A stretch of DNA of 54,453 nt from an uncultured Flavobacterium sp. (GCF_946482535.1 NZ_CAMLRU010000002.1:1-54453), one strand, 5' to 3'. Shown: positions 8,671 to 17,986, counted from the first letter of the stretch. Translations and numbers: made by a program. Notes: a model not told the origin generated them from the sequence alone.

Positions 8671-9990
8671 ATGACTGACAAAGACTATATCAAACTAATC
8701 CTCGGCCATGTAGGCATTGGTGTCTTGATTGCCTTTTTCCCTTTGCTTGCGAAGGTTTATGCCTTGCTGATTGTTGGAGTCGGTTTGTATTTTGTTATTA
8801 AGAACAAAAATCAAAACCATGAAGTGCTTTATGTGGCGGCTTATATAGTGGGCAGCGAAGTATTTTTAAGAACCACTCAGGGCAACCCGTTTCATGAATA
8901 CGGTCGGTATTTTGTGCTGTTTTTTATTGCCTTAGGTTTTTATTACAGCGGTTTTTCTAAAAAGGCTTATCCGTATTGGGCTTTTCTGCTGTTCCTAATT
9001 CCCAGTGTTTTTATCGCCTTAGACAGCCTCAACCTTGACATCAGAAAAAAAATATTCTTTGATCTCTTAGGACCGGTTTGTTTGGGTATTGCTTCTTTAT
9101 ATACTTATAAAAGAGCGATAACCCGAAGAGAAGTTGATAACATTTTGCTCGGCATTGGCTTACCGGTTTTAGCTTGTTGCACTTTTTTGTTTGTAAAATT
9201 TCCGGTTAGTGAAGCGGTGGTTAACAATACTGAATCTCAGGTTTTTCTCTCGGGTAATTATGCCCCGAATCAGATGGCAACGCTTTTAGGACTTGGGATG
9301 TTTGTTTTCTTCTTACGGTTCTTTTTGTCCTCTGCTTCCAAAGCCATACTAATCATTAACACCTTTGTCTTTTGCTTTATTTATTACAGAGGTTTGATGA
9401 CTTTTTCGAGAGGCGGTATGGTTACCGCTGTGATTATGGTGATTGTTTTGGTGATTTTTATTCTGATCAATTATAAGCAATACATTCCTATTAGACTGAA
9501 ACTAACTTTAGCTTCGCTGGCTTTCCCTTTGATATTTGCTTTAGGTTCTTGTCAAACCGATGGGCTTTTGTTTAAGCGATACAACAATCAAAATCCATCG
9601 GGCTTATACAAATCTTATGAAACCGAAGGCAGAAATGATATTGCTTTGGATGAAATAAATCAATTCAAAAAGAATCCCGTTATGGGTGTTGGTGTCGGAA
9701 AAACCAAAGAAAATCGCAGCTTAGCACACGGCTCGAGTATTTCAACGCACAACGAAATCACCAGAATGTTGGCCGAACACGGACTGTTTGGGATAGCCGG
9801 TATTTTGATCCTGCTTTTTACTCCTCTTTTACTCTATTTGAAAGACAAAAGAAACGTGTATTTGCTGTGTCTTTTTGCTTTTTGGCTACTTACTGTAAAC
9901 CATACCGGCATGAGAGTTGCGGCGCCATCTTTTATATACGCCCTGGCATTGCTTAACTTCAAAGGAAGTGATGAAATTAATTCAGTTTAA
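8671..9990 (+). CDS. O-antigen ligase / Wzy-like membrane protein
   Basis: 439 residues with about ten to twelve hydrophobic segments and one large periplasmic loop (about 295-375). The loop carries FSRGGM just before (about 247-252) and ends in the PMGVGVGKTK... STHNEITRMLAEHGLFG segment, the H-N-E-x(n)-GLFG pattern of the Wzy_C / O-antigen ligase family. Such proteins join or polymerise polyprenyl-linked glycans at the periplasmic face. The target glycan is unknown because no polysaccharide cluster surrounds it. Its 3' end overlaps dnaE by 14 bp, tail to tail. Confidence 0.85.
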   Translation: MTDKDYIKLILGHVGIGVLIAFFPLLAKVYALLIVGVGLYFVIKNKNQNHEVLYVAAYIVGSEVFLRTTQGNPFHEYGRYFVLFFIALGFYYSGFSKKAYPYWAFLLFLIPSVFIALDSLNLDIRKKIFFDLLGPVCLGIASLYTYKRAITRREVDNILLGIGLPVLACCTFLFVKFPVSEAVVNNTESQVFLSGNYAPNQMATLLGLGMFVFFLRFFLSSASKAILIINTFVFCFIYYRGLMTFSRGGMVTAVIMVIVLVIFILINYKQYIPIRLKLTLASLAFPLIFALGSCQTDGLLFKRYNNQNPSGLYKSYETEGRNDIALDEINQFKKNPVMGVGVGKTKENRSLAHGSSISTHNEITRMLAEHGLFGIAGILILLFTPLLLYLKDKRNVYLLCLFAFWLLTVNHTGMRVAAPSFIYALALLNFKGSDEINSV

Positions 9991-12900
9991 AATTCAATCC
10001 CAACTTTTCTAACTCATGGAGCAATTCGGTTGAGATTTTGATTTTTAATTTTCGGCTTGGCAGCGTAACCTTGGTCACCACTTGAATTTCTTCTTCTATT
10101 AACGGAATGTCAACAGCTACCTCTTCGAGGGTTTCGGCTTCTGAATTAGCTTCCTCTTCTACGGCGATTTTAGGTACGGACTCGACAACTTTTTTAACTT
10201 TCTCTTGCTCTACGATTTCAAAAGTTACGGTATTATCCCCTTTATTGGCCGTAAATATTTGGTTCAATTGCTGGATGAAATTTTGGTGCAAATCATGAAT
10301 ATCCATTTGGATACTCAACTTTTTGGCGAATTGCGGCAACACATCTTGAAGCTGTTTTACATCAGCAAATTGGATTCGAGGTTCCGATTTTTTACCGGTT
10401 TCTCGGTTGACCCAGCCGTCTTTTACGGTGACTTTGAAGTATACAAATTGGTTGTTGACCAAGAAATGACGGAACTTGAGATACTCTTCGTCGAAGATTC
10501 TGAACTCGTGACTTTCATCATAACCTTCCAAAGTAAACATGGCCCAATCTTTACCATTTTTGGCGGTTTTGTATTGCACATTGGTTACAATTCCGGCAAA
10601 GGTTAAAGTCTTGCCGACGTAGCTGTTTAAATTTTTCAGATGCTCTAATTTGCTGCTGCAGAAGTATTTCATTTCAAATTTAAAATCGTCCAAAGGATGA
10701 CCCGAAATATAAATCCCGACCACTTCTTTTTCCTTGGCTAATTTTTCCATAGTGCTCCAATCCTCGCATGGCGGAACGGTTGGTTCGGCTATTTGAACAT
10801 CACTGGCATCGCCAAATAAACTAACCTGTGAAGAATTTTCATTTTCCTGAAACTTGGCGCCATAACGCATCGCTTTTTCATAAAAAGTGATGTTATCCCC
10901 ATCGGTATGGAAATATTGTGCTCGATGCGTATCCGAAAAACAATCAAATCCTCCGGCCAAGGCTAAGTTCTCAAAGGCTTTTTTATTTGCTGCGCGTAAA
11001 TCTATTCGTTTGGCCAAATCAAAAATCGATTTGTACTTGCCTTCTTTTCTGTTGTTTACGATGGTTTCAACGGCACCCATTCCGACACCTTTAATAGCGC
11101 CCATTCCGAAGCGAACCGCGTAATTTTCATTTACGGTAAACTTGTAATAACTCTCATTCACATCCGGTCCTAAAACCTGTAAGCCCATACGCTTACATTC
11201 TTCCATAAAGAATGATACCTGTTTGATATCATTCATGTTATTAGACAGTACAGCCGCCATATATTCTGCCGGATAATGCGCTTTTAAATAAGCGGTTTGG
11301 TAAGCAATCCAGGCGTAACAAGTTGAGTGTGATTTGTTGAAAGCATACTGCGCAAAAGCTTCCCAGTCCTTCCAAATTTTTTCCAATTTCTCGGCATCGT
11401 GCCCATTAGCAACGGCTTGGTCGATGAATTTGGATTTCATTTTATCCAAAACATCCTTTTGCTTTTTACCCATCGCTTTTCGCAGTACGTCAGCGTCACC
11501 TTTGGAGAAACTGGCTAATTTTTGGGACAAAAGCATTACCTGTTCTTGGTAAACCGTGATACCGTAAGTATCTTTTAAATATTCTTCACAAGCTTCTAAA
11601 TCGTATACAATAGGCTCTTCACCGTTTTTACGGCGAACGAATGACGGGATATATTCTAATGGTCCGGGACGATAAAGGGCGTTCATTGCAATCAAATCTC
11701 CGAAAACCGTTGGCTTTAAATCTTTGAGGTATTTTTGCATTCCGGGCGACTCATATTGGAAAATCCCAACTGTTTCGCCCCTTTGGAACAACTCATATGT
11801 TTTTACATCATCAATCGGAAATGAATCGGGATCGAGTTCAATTCCGGTGCGGTATTTTACGAGTTTAACGGTGTCTTTAATCAACGTTAGGGTTTTCAAA
11901 CCCAAGAAGTCCATTTTGAGCAAACCGGCACTTTCTACGACCGAGTTGTCAAATTGGGTGACATACAAATCCGAATCTTTGGCGGTTGCCACCGGAACGA
12001 AATTCGTGATGTCATCCGGCGTAATAATCACACCGCAAGCGTGAATACCGGTATTTCTTAAGTTTCCTTCTAATATTTTGGCTTGTTGAATGGTTTCGCT
12101 GCCTAAATCGTTTCCATTGGCTAACTCAATTAACTCTTTGACTTTATCAAACTCTTCCGCTCTTAATGCCGCTTTTAATTTGTCGTTATCGAGCGTGAAT
12201 ATTTTAGCTAAATTCAACGTGGTCGGAATCAACTTAGCTATTTTATCGGCTTCAAATAACGGTAAATCGAGTACACGAGCCGTATCGCGAACCGATGATT
12301 TCGCGGCCATCGTACCGTAGGTAATAATTTGTGCTACTTGCTTGGAACCGTATTTATTGATTACATAATCCATTACACGACTTCGGCCTTCGTCATCAAA
12401 ATCAATATCAATATCGGGCATTGACACACGATCGGGATTTAGGAAACGCTCAAAAAGCAAATCATATAACAAGGGGTCGATATTGGTAATCCCAAGACAA
12501 TAGGCTACTACCGAACCTGCCGCAGAACCACGACCCGGACCAACCGAAACATCCATGCTTCGGGCCGCAGCGATGAAATCCTGTACAATCAAAAAGTAAC
12601 CCGGATAACCGGTGTTTTCAATGGTTTTCAACTCGAAGTCCAGACGCTCTTGTATTTCGGGAGTGATTTCTCCGTAGCGCTTTTTAGCGCCTTCAAAAGT
12701 TAAGTGAGCCAAGTATTTGTTTTCACCTCGTTTACCGCCGTCTGCTTCATCTTCGGGTACTAAAAATTCGGTTGGAATATCAAATTTAGGCAACAAGACT
12801 TCACGAGACAAATCGTAAATTTCTATTTTATTGACTATCTCTTCCGTAGTGGCAATGGCTTCGGGCAAATCGTGGAAGAGCTTTTTCATTTCGTCACCCG

Positions 12901-14476
12901 ATTTGAAATAGTATTCCTGATTGTTAAACCCATAACGATAACCGCGACCGCGACCTATAGGCGTAGACTGTTTTTCACCATCGCGCACACACAACAAAAT
13001 GTCGTGCGCATTGGCATCTTCTTTATTGATATAGAAAACATTATTGGTAGCAACGGTTTTTACATGATGCTTTTTAGCCAATGAAATCAAGGAAACATTC
13101 ACGCGATTTTCATCTTCCTGATTGTGTCGCATTAACTCGATGTAGAAGTCTTCTCCAAAAACTTGTTTCCACCAAACGAGTGCTTCTTCCGCTTGATTTT
13201 CTCCGATATTTAAAACTTTACTTGGGATTTCTCCATAGAGATTTCCGGAAAGTACGATAAGGTCTTCTTTGTATTCTTGGATGACTTTTTTGTCGATTCT
13301 GGGCACATAATAAAACCCTTCGGTGTAAGCTATGGAGGATAATTTGGCCAAATTGTGATAGCCTTTTTTGGTTTTGGCCAAGAAAACGATTTGGTAACCG
13401 TTGTCTTTTCGGGATTTGTCTTTTAAATCTTCACAAACATAAAATTCGCAACCTACTATAGGTTTTACAATCGTTTCTGTTGGTGTTTCTCCTTTATCCT
13501 CTACCTCTTTATTTTTGGCTTGTGCCGATTTATTGTGGTATAAAATATCACGCACAAAATGAAAAGCACCCATCAAATTCGCATGATCGGTCATGGCTAC
13601 GGCCGGCATTTTGTTTTGCACGGCAGCATTAACCAAATCTTTGACACTGATGGTCGATTGCAATACGGAGAATTGGGTATGATTGTGCAGGTGTACAAAA
13701 TCAACAGCGGTAACATCCTGATGAATTTGCTTTTCTTGGTGGGTTGGTGTAACAACTTCTTGTGGCTGAAATTGCTTTCTAATCTCCTCCGAAGCTTGTT
13801 TGAGGTTGATGTGTTTTAATCCTATCAGTTGAATTTCCTTCGGATTATTTTCGCCAAATTCTTTGAAATAATCTGCCGGAACATCGAGTTCTTCTTTGGT
13901 AAAAATTTCTCTTCGGATTAACTCTAAGAAACAACGTGTTGTGGCTTCAACGTCGGCTGTCGCATTGTGAGCTTCGGCAAATGGTACGCCAAACAAATAG
14001 CCGTGAAGTTCGGTTAACGTTGGTAATTTGTATTTTCCGCCGCGTCCTCCGGGCAATTTTAAAAGTTCGGCGGTAACTTCGGTACACGTATCTAAAACCG
14101 GCATGGCAGCCATAGGAGAATTTACGCCTAAACGATAGAATTCACATCCCATAATGTTGACATCAAAGCCAACATTTTGCCCTACAATAAATTTGGCTTT
14201 GGACAAGGCAGCATTGAATTTCTCTAAAACTTCAGCCAAGGAAATCCCTTGTTCTTGGGCTAATTCAGTAGAAATACCATGAATTCTCTCAGCATCATAG
14301 GGAATATTAAAACCTTCGGGTTTGACCAAATAATCCTGATGTTCTATCAGATTTCCCATAGCATCATGCAACTGCCATGCAATTTGAATACAGCGTGGCC
14401 AATTGCTCGTATCAGAAATGGGTGCAGCCCAATTTCGGGGCAAACCGGTAGTTTCGGTATCAAAAATTAAATACAT
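9977..14476 (-). CDS. dnaE: DNA polymerase III alpha subunit with fused DEDDh proofreading exonuclease
   Basis: Replicative polymerase of 1499 residues, about 330 longer than E. coli DnaE. Residues 1-195 form an epsilon/DnaQ-type exonuclease with all DEDDh residues in place: D6 and E8 (DTETTG), D105 (GFD), H170 and D175 (HNATAD). A linker (about 200-255) follows. A PHP domain starts at about 260 (HLHNHT 262-267, TDHAN 296-300). The polymerase core has GPGRGSAAGS (646-655) and PDIDIDFDD (687-695) with catalytic D688 and D690. A QVSLF beta-clamp-binding motif occurs near 1245, and an OB-fold follows. The C-terminus ends in a charged linker and a short basic segment. Fused exonuclease plus DnaE is known from Flavobacteriia. 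Monocistronic. Confidence 0.97.
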   Translation of the reverse strand: MYLIFDTETTGLPRNWAAPISDTSNWPRCIQIAWQLHDAMGNLIEHQDYLVKPEGFNIPYDAERIHGISTELAQEQGISLAEVLEKFNAALSKAKFIVGQNVGFDVNIMGCEFYRLGVNSPMAAMPVLDTCTEVTAELLKLPGGRGGKYKLPTLTELHGYLFGVPFAEAHNATADVEATTRCFLELIRREIFTKEELDVPADYFKEFGENNPKEIQLIGLKHINLKQASEEIRKQFQPQEVVTPTHQEKQIHQDVTAVDFVHLHNHTQFSVLQSTISVKDLVNAAVQNKMPAVAMTDHANLMGAFHFVRDILYHNKSAQAKNKEVEDKGETPTETIVKPIVGCEFYVCEDLKDKSRKDNGYQIVFLAKTKKGYHNLAKLSSIAYTEGFYYVPRIDKKVIQEYKEDLIVLSGNLYGEIPSKVLNIGENQAEEALVWWKQVFGEDFYIELMRHNQEDENRVNVSLISLAKKHHVKTVATNNVFYINKEDANAHDILLCVRDGEKQSTPIGRGRGYRYGFNNQEYYFKSGDEMKKLFHDLPEAIATTEEIVNKIEIYDLSREVLLPKFDIPTEFLVPEDEADGGKRGENKYLAHLTFEGAKKRYGEITPEIQERLDFELKTIENTGYPGYFLIVQDFIAAARSMDVSVGPGRGSAAGSVVAYCLGITNIDPLLYDLLFERFLNPDRVSMPDIDIDFDDEGRSRVMDYVINKYGSKQVAQIITYGTMAAKSSVRDTARVLDLPLFEADKIAKLIPTTLNLAKIFTLDNDKLKAALRAEEFDKVKELIELANGNDLGSETIQQAKILEGNLRNTGIHACGVIITPDDITNFVPVATAKDSDLYVTQFDNSVVESAGLLKMDFLGLKTLTLIKDTVKLVKYRTGIELDPDSFPIDDVKTYELFQRGETVGIFQYESPGMQKYLKDLKPTVFGDLIAMNALYRPGPLEYIPSFVRRKNGEEPIVYDLEACEEYLKDTYGITVYQEQVMLLSQKLASFSKGDADVLRKAMGKKQKDVLDKMKSKFIDQAVANGHDAEKLEKIWKDWEAFAQYAFNKSHSTCYAWIAYQTAYLKAHYPAEYMAAVLSNNMNDIKQVSFFMEECKRMGLQVLGPDVNESYYKFTVNENYAVRFGMGAIKGVGMGAVETIVNNRKEGKYKSIFDLAKRIDLRAANKKAFENLALAGGFDCFSDTHRAQYFHTDGDNITFYEKAMRYGAKFQENENSSQVSLFGDASDVQIAEPTVPPCEDWSTMEKLAKEKEVVGIYISGHPLDDFKFEMKYFCSSKLEHLKNLNSYVGKTLTFAGIVTNVQYKTAKNGKDWAMFTLEGYDESHEFRIFDEEYLKFRHFLVNNQFVYFKVTVKDGWVNRETGKKSEPRIQFADVKQLQDVLPQFAKKLSIQMDIHDLHQNFIQQLNQIFTANKGDNTVTFEIVEQEKVKKVVESVPKIAVEEEANSEAETLEEVAVDIPLIEEEIQVVTKVTLPSRKLKIKISTELLHELEKLGLNFKLN

Positions 14477-14600
14477 AGGTGTAAAATCCCAAAATTAAAA
14501 TTCTAAACTCCGATTGGCATTTGGGCAAAAGAATAACCATCGGAACAGTTTCAAAAATACGTTTTCAGACTTAGGAAATCAATTTTAGTTATCAACAAAA

Positions 14601-14628
14601 AAAGCCAACTCGAATGAGTTGGCTTTTA
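14601..14628 (-). terminator. Terminator of the RRM gene
   Basis: Perfect 12-bp stem AAAAGCCAACTC / GAGTTGGCTTTT with loop GAAT and a T run on the minus strand. Confidence 0.85.
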
Positions 14629-14650
14629 AAGTATCTGTAAAGAGAATACG

Positions 14651-14971
14651 TTAGTATCTTCCTCTGTTTCCGCCTCCGTTATAACCACCGCCTGAACGAT
14701 TGTTGTTAAAGCTTCTTCTTTCGCCTTCCGGTTTTGGTTCCGATTTATTTACCACAATGGTACGCCCTTCAACAGTGGCACCGTTTAATTCCTGAATCGC
14801 TTTTTCCGCTTCAGTATCATTTTCCATTTCAACAAAACCAAATCCTTTACTTCTTCCGGTAAATTTATCAGTAATAACTTTTACGGAATTAACCGTACCA
14901 TAAACCTCGAAAGATTCTCTTAAATCTGCTTCGTCTATACTAAACGGAAGACTCCCAACAAAAATGTTCAT
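14651..14971 (-). CDS. RNA recognition motif (RRM) protein
   Basis: 106 residues. One RRM domain fills 1-80: RNP2 is IFVGSL (3-8) and RNP1 is KGFGFVEM (42-49), with the aromatic residues needed for RNA stacking. The C-terminus is a Gly/Arg/Asn-rich tail (GGGYNGGGNRGRY). This is the Rbp-type single-RRM protein widespread in Bacteroidota and cyanobacteria, thought to be an RNA chaperone or regulator, possibly in cold response. It has its own promoter box (14995-15002) and terminator. Confidence 0.95.
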   Translation of the reverse strand: MNIFVGSLPFSIDEADLRESFEVYGTVNSVKVITDKFTGRSKGFGFVEMENDTEAEKAIQELNGATVEGRTIVVNKSEPKPEGERRSFNNNRSGGGYNGGGNRGRY

Positions 14972-14994
14972 ATTGTATATTTAAAATTCAGTCA

Positions 14995-15002
14995 CAAAGG
15001 TA
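14995..15002 (-). promoter_or_regulatory. -7 promoter box of the RRM gene
   Basis: TACCTTTG on the minus strand matches TAnnTTTG, 23 bases upstream of the ATG. Confidence 0.55.
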
Positions 15003-15057
15003 ACCTAAATAAAACGTAAACCGCTATAAATTTGGACTTTATTACAAATAAATAAAA

Positions 15058-15077
15058 AAGCCATCCGAAGATGGCTT
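15058..15077 (-). terminator. Terminator of the DUF6252-like lipoprotein gene
   Basis: Perfect 8-bp stem AAGCCATC / GATGGCTT with CGAA loop and a T tract on the minus strand. Confidence 0.8.
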
Positions 15078-15100
15078 GTATATTGCAAATTAATTGATTC

Positions 15101-15817
15101 TTAAAGAGATGGAAAAATCGGGATCTTATAAAATTCTCCGTATTGAAAATTTAAAATTTCAGGCACAAACGGATTGTTGTTAACATTCGCCGCATTGAAT
15201 TTAAATTTCCCCGAAATGGTCATATTCACATTGTCATACTCCGTGATTTGAATTTCACCATTACTGTTTTGGACATTAAATACTCTGAAAGTACAATTTA
15301 AATTTCCACCGGATACGGTAATCAAATCGCCAGCGGTGTAAGCATTTCCTCTTGAAGAAAGGGTTAATCCTGTAACTACTCCTGCGCTGTTGGCCGTAAC
15401 ATTAACAGATAATCCACTGCCTGTTCCTCCGGTTGTTGGAATGGATGTTCCACTGGTATATCCTGTTCCTCCGGAAACTATTTGAATAGAGGATACCGGT
15501 CCGGGAACCGCCATAGTAGCGTATTCCAATTCAACACCGTCTAAACTAGAATAGTAACGCGCTGCATTATTGGTATTAGTAGTACCCAAAACATAAGTAC
15601 CTAAATTAGCATTGGTGGTATTTAAAGTAACTTGCTCATATTCTGTCAAAGCTTCGATAGTCAACCTTCCGGCAGATGATAAATAGGCTCTTGCGTCATT
15701 TGCTCTCCAATATACATCATCTTTTAACCCTTGGAAACCGGGATCATTAAATTTGACGTCTTCTTGACAAGAGTACATGGCAACTGCAACTAAAATAAGG
15801 GACAAAAATCTTTTCAT
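15101..15817 (-). CDS. DUF6252-like lipoprotein with a Gly/Thr-rich inserted module
   Basis: 238 residues from the ATG at 15815-15817, which opens a lipoprotein signal with the lipobox AMYSC. A longer frame adds seven charged residues and is less likely. Residues about 20-105 (NDPGFQGLKDDVYWRANDARA) and the last 60 (EIQITEYDNVNMTISGKFKF) match the DUF6252-type surface lipoprotein fold. Between them, about 110-172 is a Gly/Thr/Ser-rich stretch with two GYTSG/AYTAGD-like units that reads like a beta-structured module seen in phage and cell-surface fibres. Function unknown; probably envelope-exposed. Confidence 0.75.
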   Translation of the reverse strand: MKRFLSLILVAVAMYSCQEDVKFNDPGFQGLKDDVYWRANDARAYLSSAGRLTIEALTEYEQVTLNTTNANLGTYVLGTTNTNNAARYYSSLDGVELEYATMAVPGPVSSIQIVSGGTGYTSGTSIPTTGGTGSGLSVNVTANSAGVVTGLTLSSRGNAYTAGDLITVSGGNLNCTFRVFNVQNSNGEIQITEYDNVNMTISGKFKFNAANVNNNPFVPEILNFQYGEFYKIPIFPSL

Positions 15818-15960
15818 TTTTTCAATGTATTTCTCCACAAAAATAACTTTTTAATATAAAAATGCTAATTAAATTTTAAAAAAATAACGTTAAAGTTAGT
15901 TATTACAAGCAGTTGACCATAAAAATATAGTTTCCTATTAGTTTGTTTTCAAAAAATAAC

Positions 15961-15968
15961 TATCTTTG
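15961..15968 (+). promoter_or_regulatory. -7 promoter box of rpsP
   Basis: TATCTTTG matches TAnnTTTG, with a TTTG (15942-15945) upstream as a -33 candidate. It starts a leader of about 45 bases before the rpsP ATG. Confidence 0.65.
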
Positions 15969-16016
15969 CGCCCTTAAATAACCGAGGTCGAGTACCTCAA
16001 ATTAATCAAAAAGATT

Positions 16017-16664
16017 ATGTCAGTAAAAATTAGATTACAAAGACACGGAAAAAAAGGGAAACCTTTTTACTGGATCGTAGCCGCTGATGCTCGTTCTAAA
16101 AGAGATGGTAAATTCTTAGAAAAATTAGGCGTTTACAATCCAAACACTAATCCTGCCACTATTGATTTAAACCTTGACCAAGCGGTACAATGGTTACACA
16201 ATGGTGCTCAACCAACAGATACTGCAAGAGCTATCCTTTCTTACAAAGGTGCTTTGATGAAACACCACCTTGACGGAGGCGTTCGCAAAGGAGCTTTAAC
16301 GCAAGAACAAGCTGATGCTAAATTGGCTAAATGGTTAGAGGAAAAAGCCGGTAAAGTAACCGCTAAAAAAGAAGGATTATCAAAAGCACAAGAAGCTGCT
16401 AAAGCAAAAGCTTTAAAAGCTGAAAAAGAAGCTAATGACAAACGCGCTGCTGCCGCTCTTGAAGCTGCAAAAGTAGAAGAAGAAGTAGCGGAAGAAGTAG
16501 CTGTTGAGGAAACTGTAGCTGAAGAAGCTCCTGAAATGGTAGCTGAAGTTGCTGTTGAAGAAACTCCTGCTGCTGAAGAAGCTCCGGAAGTTGTAGCTGA
16601 AGAAGCTCCTGCTGCTGAAGAAGCTCCTGCTGCTGAAGAAGCAAGCGAAGAAACAGAAGCTTAA
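16017..16664 (+). CDS. rpsP: 30S ribosomal protein bS16 with long acidic Ala/Glu tail
   Basis: 215 residues. The first 80 are normal bS16 (VKIRLQRHGKKGKPFYWIV, GVYNPNTNP, DTARAIL), needed for 30S assembly. A basic linker (about 80-145) follows and then a 65-residue tail of repeated EEAPAAEEAPE-type units. Bacteroidota S16 proteins carry such extensions, but most bS16 are only 80-90 residues. Next gene rimM starts 14 bp later, the usual rpsP-rimM coupling of ribosome assembly. Confidence 0.97.
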   Translation: MSVKIRLQRHGKKGKPFYWIVAADARSKRDGKFLEKLGVYNPNTNPATIDLNLDQAVQWLHNGAQPTDTARAILSYKGALMKHHLDGGVRKGALTQEQADAKLAKWLEEKAGKVTAKKEGLSKAQEAAKAKALKAEKEANDKRAAAALEAAKVEEEVAEEVAVEETVAEEAPEMVAEVAVEETPAAEEAPEVVAEEAPAAEEAPAAEEASEETEA

Positions 16665-16678
16665 TATTTTAGGCAATC

Positions 16679-17203
16679 ATGCGTAAAGAAGATTGTTTCT
16701 ATTTAGGTAAAATTGCCAAAAAATTCAGTTTCAAAGGGGAAGTCCTCATCTATTTAGACACAGACGAACCCGAATTATATGAAAACATGGAATCAGTATT
16801 TGTTGAGTTCAACAAAGATCTGATTCCATTTTTTATTGAAAATAGCGCACTCCATAAAAACGACTTTCTTCGCGTAAAATTTGAAGATGTCGATACCGAG
16901 GAAGAAGCCGATAAAATGATAGGCTGTGAAATTTACCTTCCTTTAAACATGTTACCCAAACTGGAAGGCAACAAATTCTATTTCCACGAAGTGATTGGTT
17001 TTGAAATCGAAGACAAACGCCTGGGCGTTTTTGGCAAAATCGTTTCGATCAATGACACTTCAGCCCAACCGCTATTCGAAGTGGTAAATGGCACTGTCGA
17101 AATATTAGTCCCAATGATTGATCAATTTTTGGTAAAAATCGACAGAGAAAACAAAAAAGTCCTCATGGATTTGCCGGAAGGTCTAATCGAAATGTATCTT
17201 TAG
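16679..17203 (+). CDS. rimM: Ribosome maturation factor RimM
   Basis: 174 residues, normal length. N-terminal RimM barrel (YLGKIAKKFSFKGEVLIYLDTD) and C-terminal PRC-barrel (FYFHEVIGFEI ... ILVPMIDQFLVKID). It assists maturation of the 30S head and binds uS19. Cotranscribed with rpsP. The TAG stop lies inside an intergenic repeat (17200-17255), as also seen for the gene ending at 2513. Confidence 0.96.
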   Translation: MRKEDCFYLGKIAKKFSFKGEVLIYLDTDEPELYENMESVFVEFNKDLIPFFIENSALHKNDFLRVKFEDVDTEEEADKMIGCEIYLPLNMLPKLEGNKFYFHEVIGFEIEDKRLGVFGKIVSINDTSAQPLFEVVNGTVEILVPMIDQFLVKIDRENKKVLMDLPEGLIEMYL

Positions 17204-17255
17204 GAGCTATTTCCCGCTTTCCGCGCTACATGGTAGCCAGCTCCAATCGGGGCTA
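17200..17255 (+). repeat. Intergenic element copy 3
   Basis: Begins TTTAGGAGCTATTTCCCGCT, has core TTCCGCGCTACATGGTAG and ends TCCAATCGGGGCTAT. It is the shortest copy and lacks the long internal stem present in copies 1 and 4. Supplies the rimM stop codon. Confidence 0.8.
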
Positions 17256-17275
17256 TTAATACCTGCTTAAATCAA

Positions 17276-17986
17276 ATGTTTCAATTCAAACAATTCTCCA
17301 TCCAACAAGACCGCTGCGCGATGAAAGTCGGTACCGATGGCGTTTTGCTTGGTGCTTGGACACCCATTAAACATCACCCGTTTTCGGTTTTAGACATTGG
17401 TTCGGGAACCGGAATTTTGGCTTTAATGTTGGCCCAAAGAAGTCATGCCGAGCAAATAGACGCTATTGAAATCGACGAAAACGCCTTCGAACAATGCGTA
17501 GACAATTTCGAAAACTCGCCTTGGAACGATCGCTTGTTTTGTTTTCACGCTTCGCTCGACGATTTTATGGAAGATTTGGAAGACGAAGAATACGACTTAA
17601 TTGTTTCCAATCCGCCATTCTATAGCGAAGATTACAAAACCGAAAATGAATCAAGAGATTTGGCCCGTTTTCAGGACGCTTTGCCTTTTGAAGATTTAAT
17701 CGAAGCCGCTTCGGTCTTACTTTCAGAGAACGGAATTTTTTCGGTTATTATTCCTTTTAAAGAAGAAGAACGATTTATTGCTTTGGCCAAAGAATGTAAT
17801 TTATTTCCCTTCAAAATTACCCGTGTAAAAGGCACACCAACTACTGAAATCAAAAGAAGTTTACTCGCCTTTTCCTTTGCCGAAAAAAAAGAGATTGTCC
17901 TTGATGAACTCATCATCGAAACGGCACGTCATCAATACACGGAAGACTATGTTACCTTGACTAAGGATTTTTATTTAAAAATGTAA
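17276..17986 (+). CDS. trmN6: tRNA1(Val) (adenine(37)-N6)-methyltransferase
   Basis: 236 residues (YfiC/TrmN6 family). SAM-binding motif I LDIGSGTG (39-46), acidic IEIDENA (66-71), and the N6-adenine methylase signature SNPPFY (111-116). N-terminal FKQFSIQQDRCAMKVGTDG is typical of the family. It methylates A37 of tRNA(Val). Its stop codon abuts directly the stop of the convergent gene at 17987. Confidence 0.92.
   Translation: MFQFKQFSIQQDRCAMKVGTDGVLLGAWTPIKHHPFSVLDIGSGTGILALMLAQRSHAEQIDAIEIDENAFEQCVDNFENSPWNDRLFCFHASLDDFMEDLEDEEYDLIVSNPPFYSEDYKTENESRDLARFQDALPFEDLIEAASVLLSENGIFSVIIPFKEEERFIALAKECNLFPFKITRVKGTPTTEIKRSLLAFSFAEKKEIVLDELIIETARHQYTEDYVTLTKDFYLKM

Noticed and set aside
9977..14476. 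Several open frames on the plus strand opposite dnaE
   Set aside because: They follow the codon pattern of dnaE, which covers the region with all its motifs; no promoter or domain supports them.
16241..16676. Antisense frames opposite the rpsP tail, giving Leu/Gln- or Phe/Ser-rich proteins
   Set aside because: These are complements of the Ala/Glu codon repeats, not genes.
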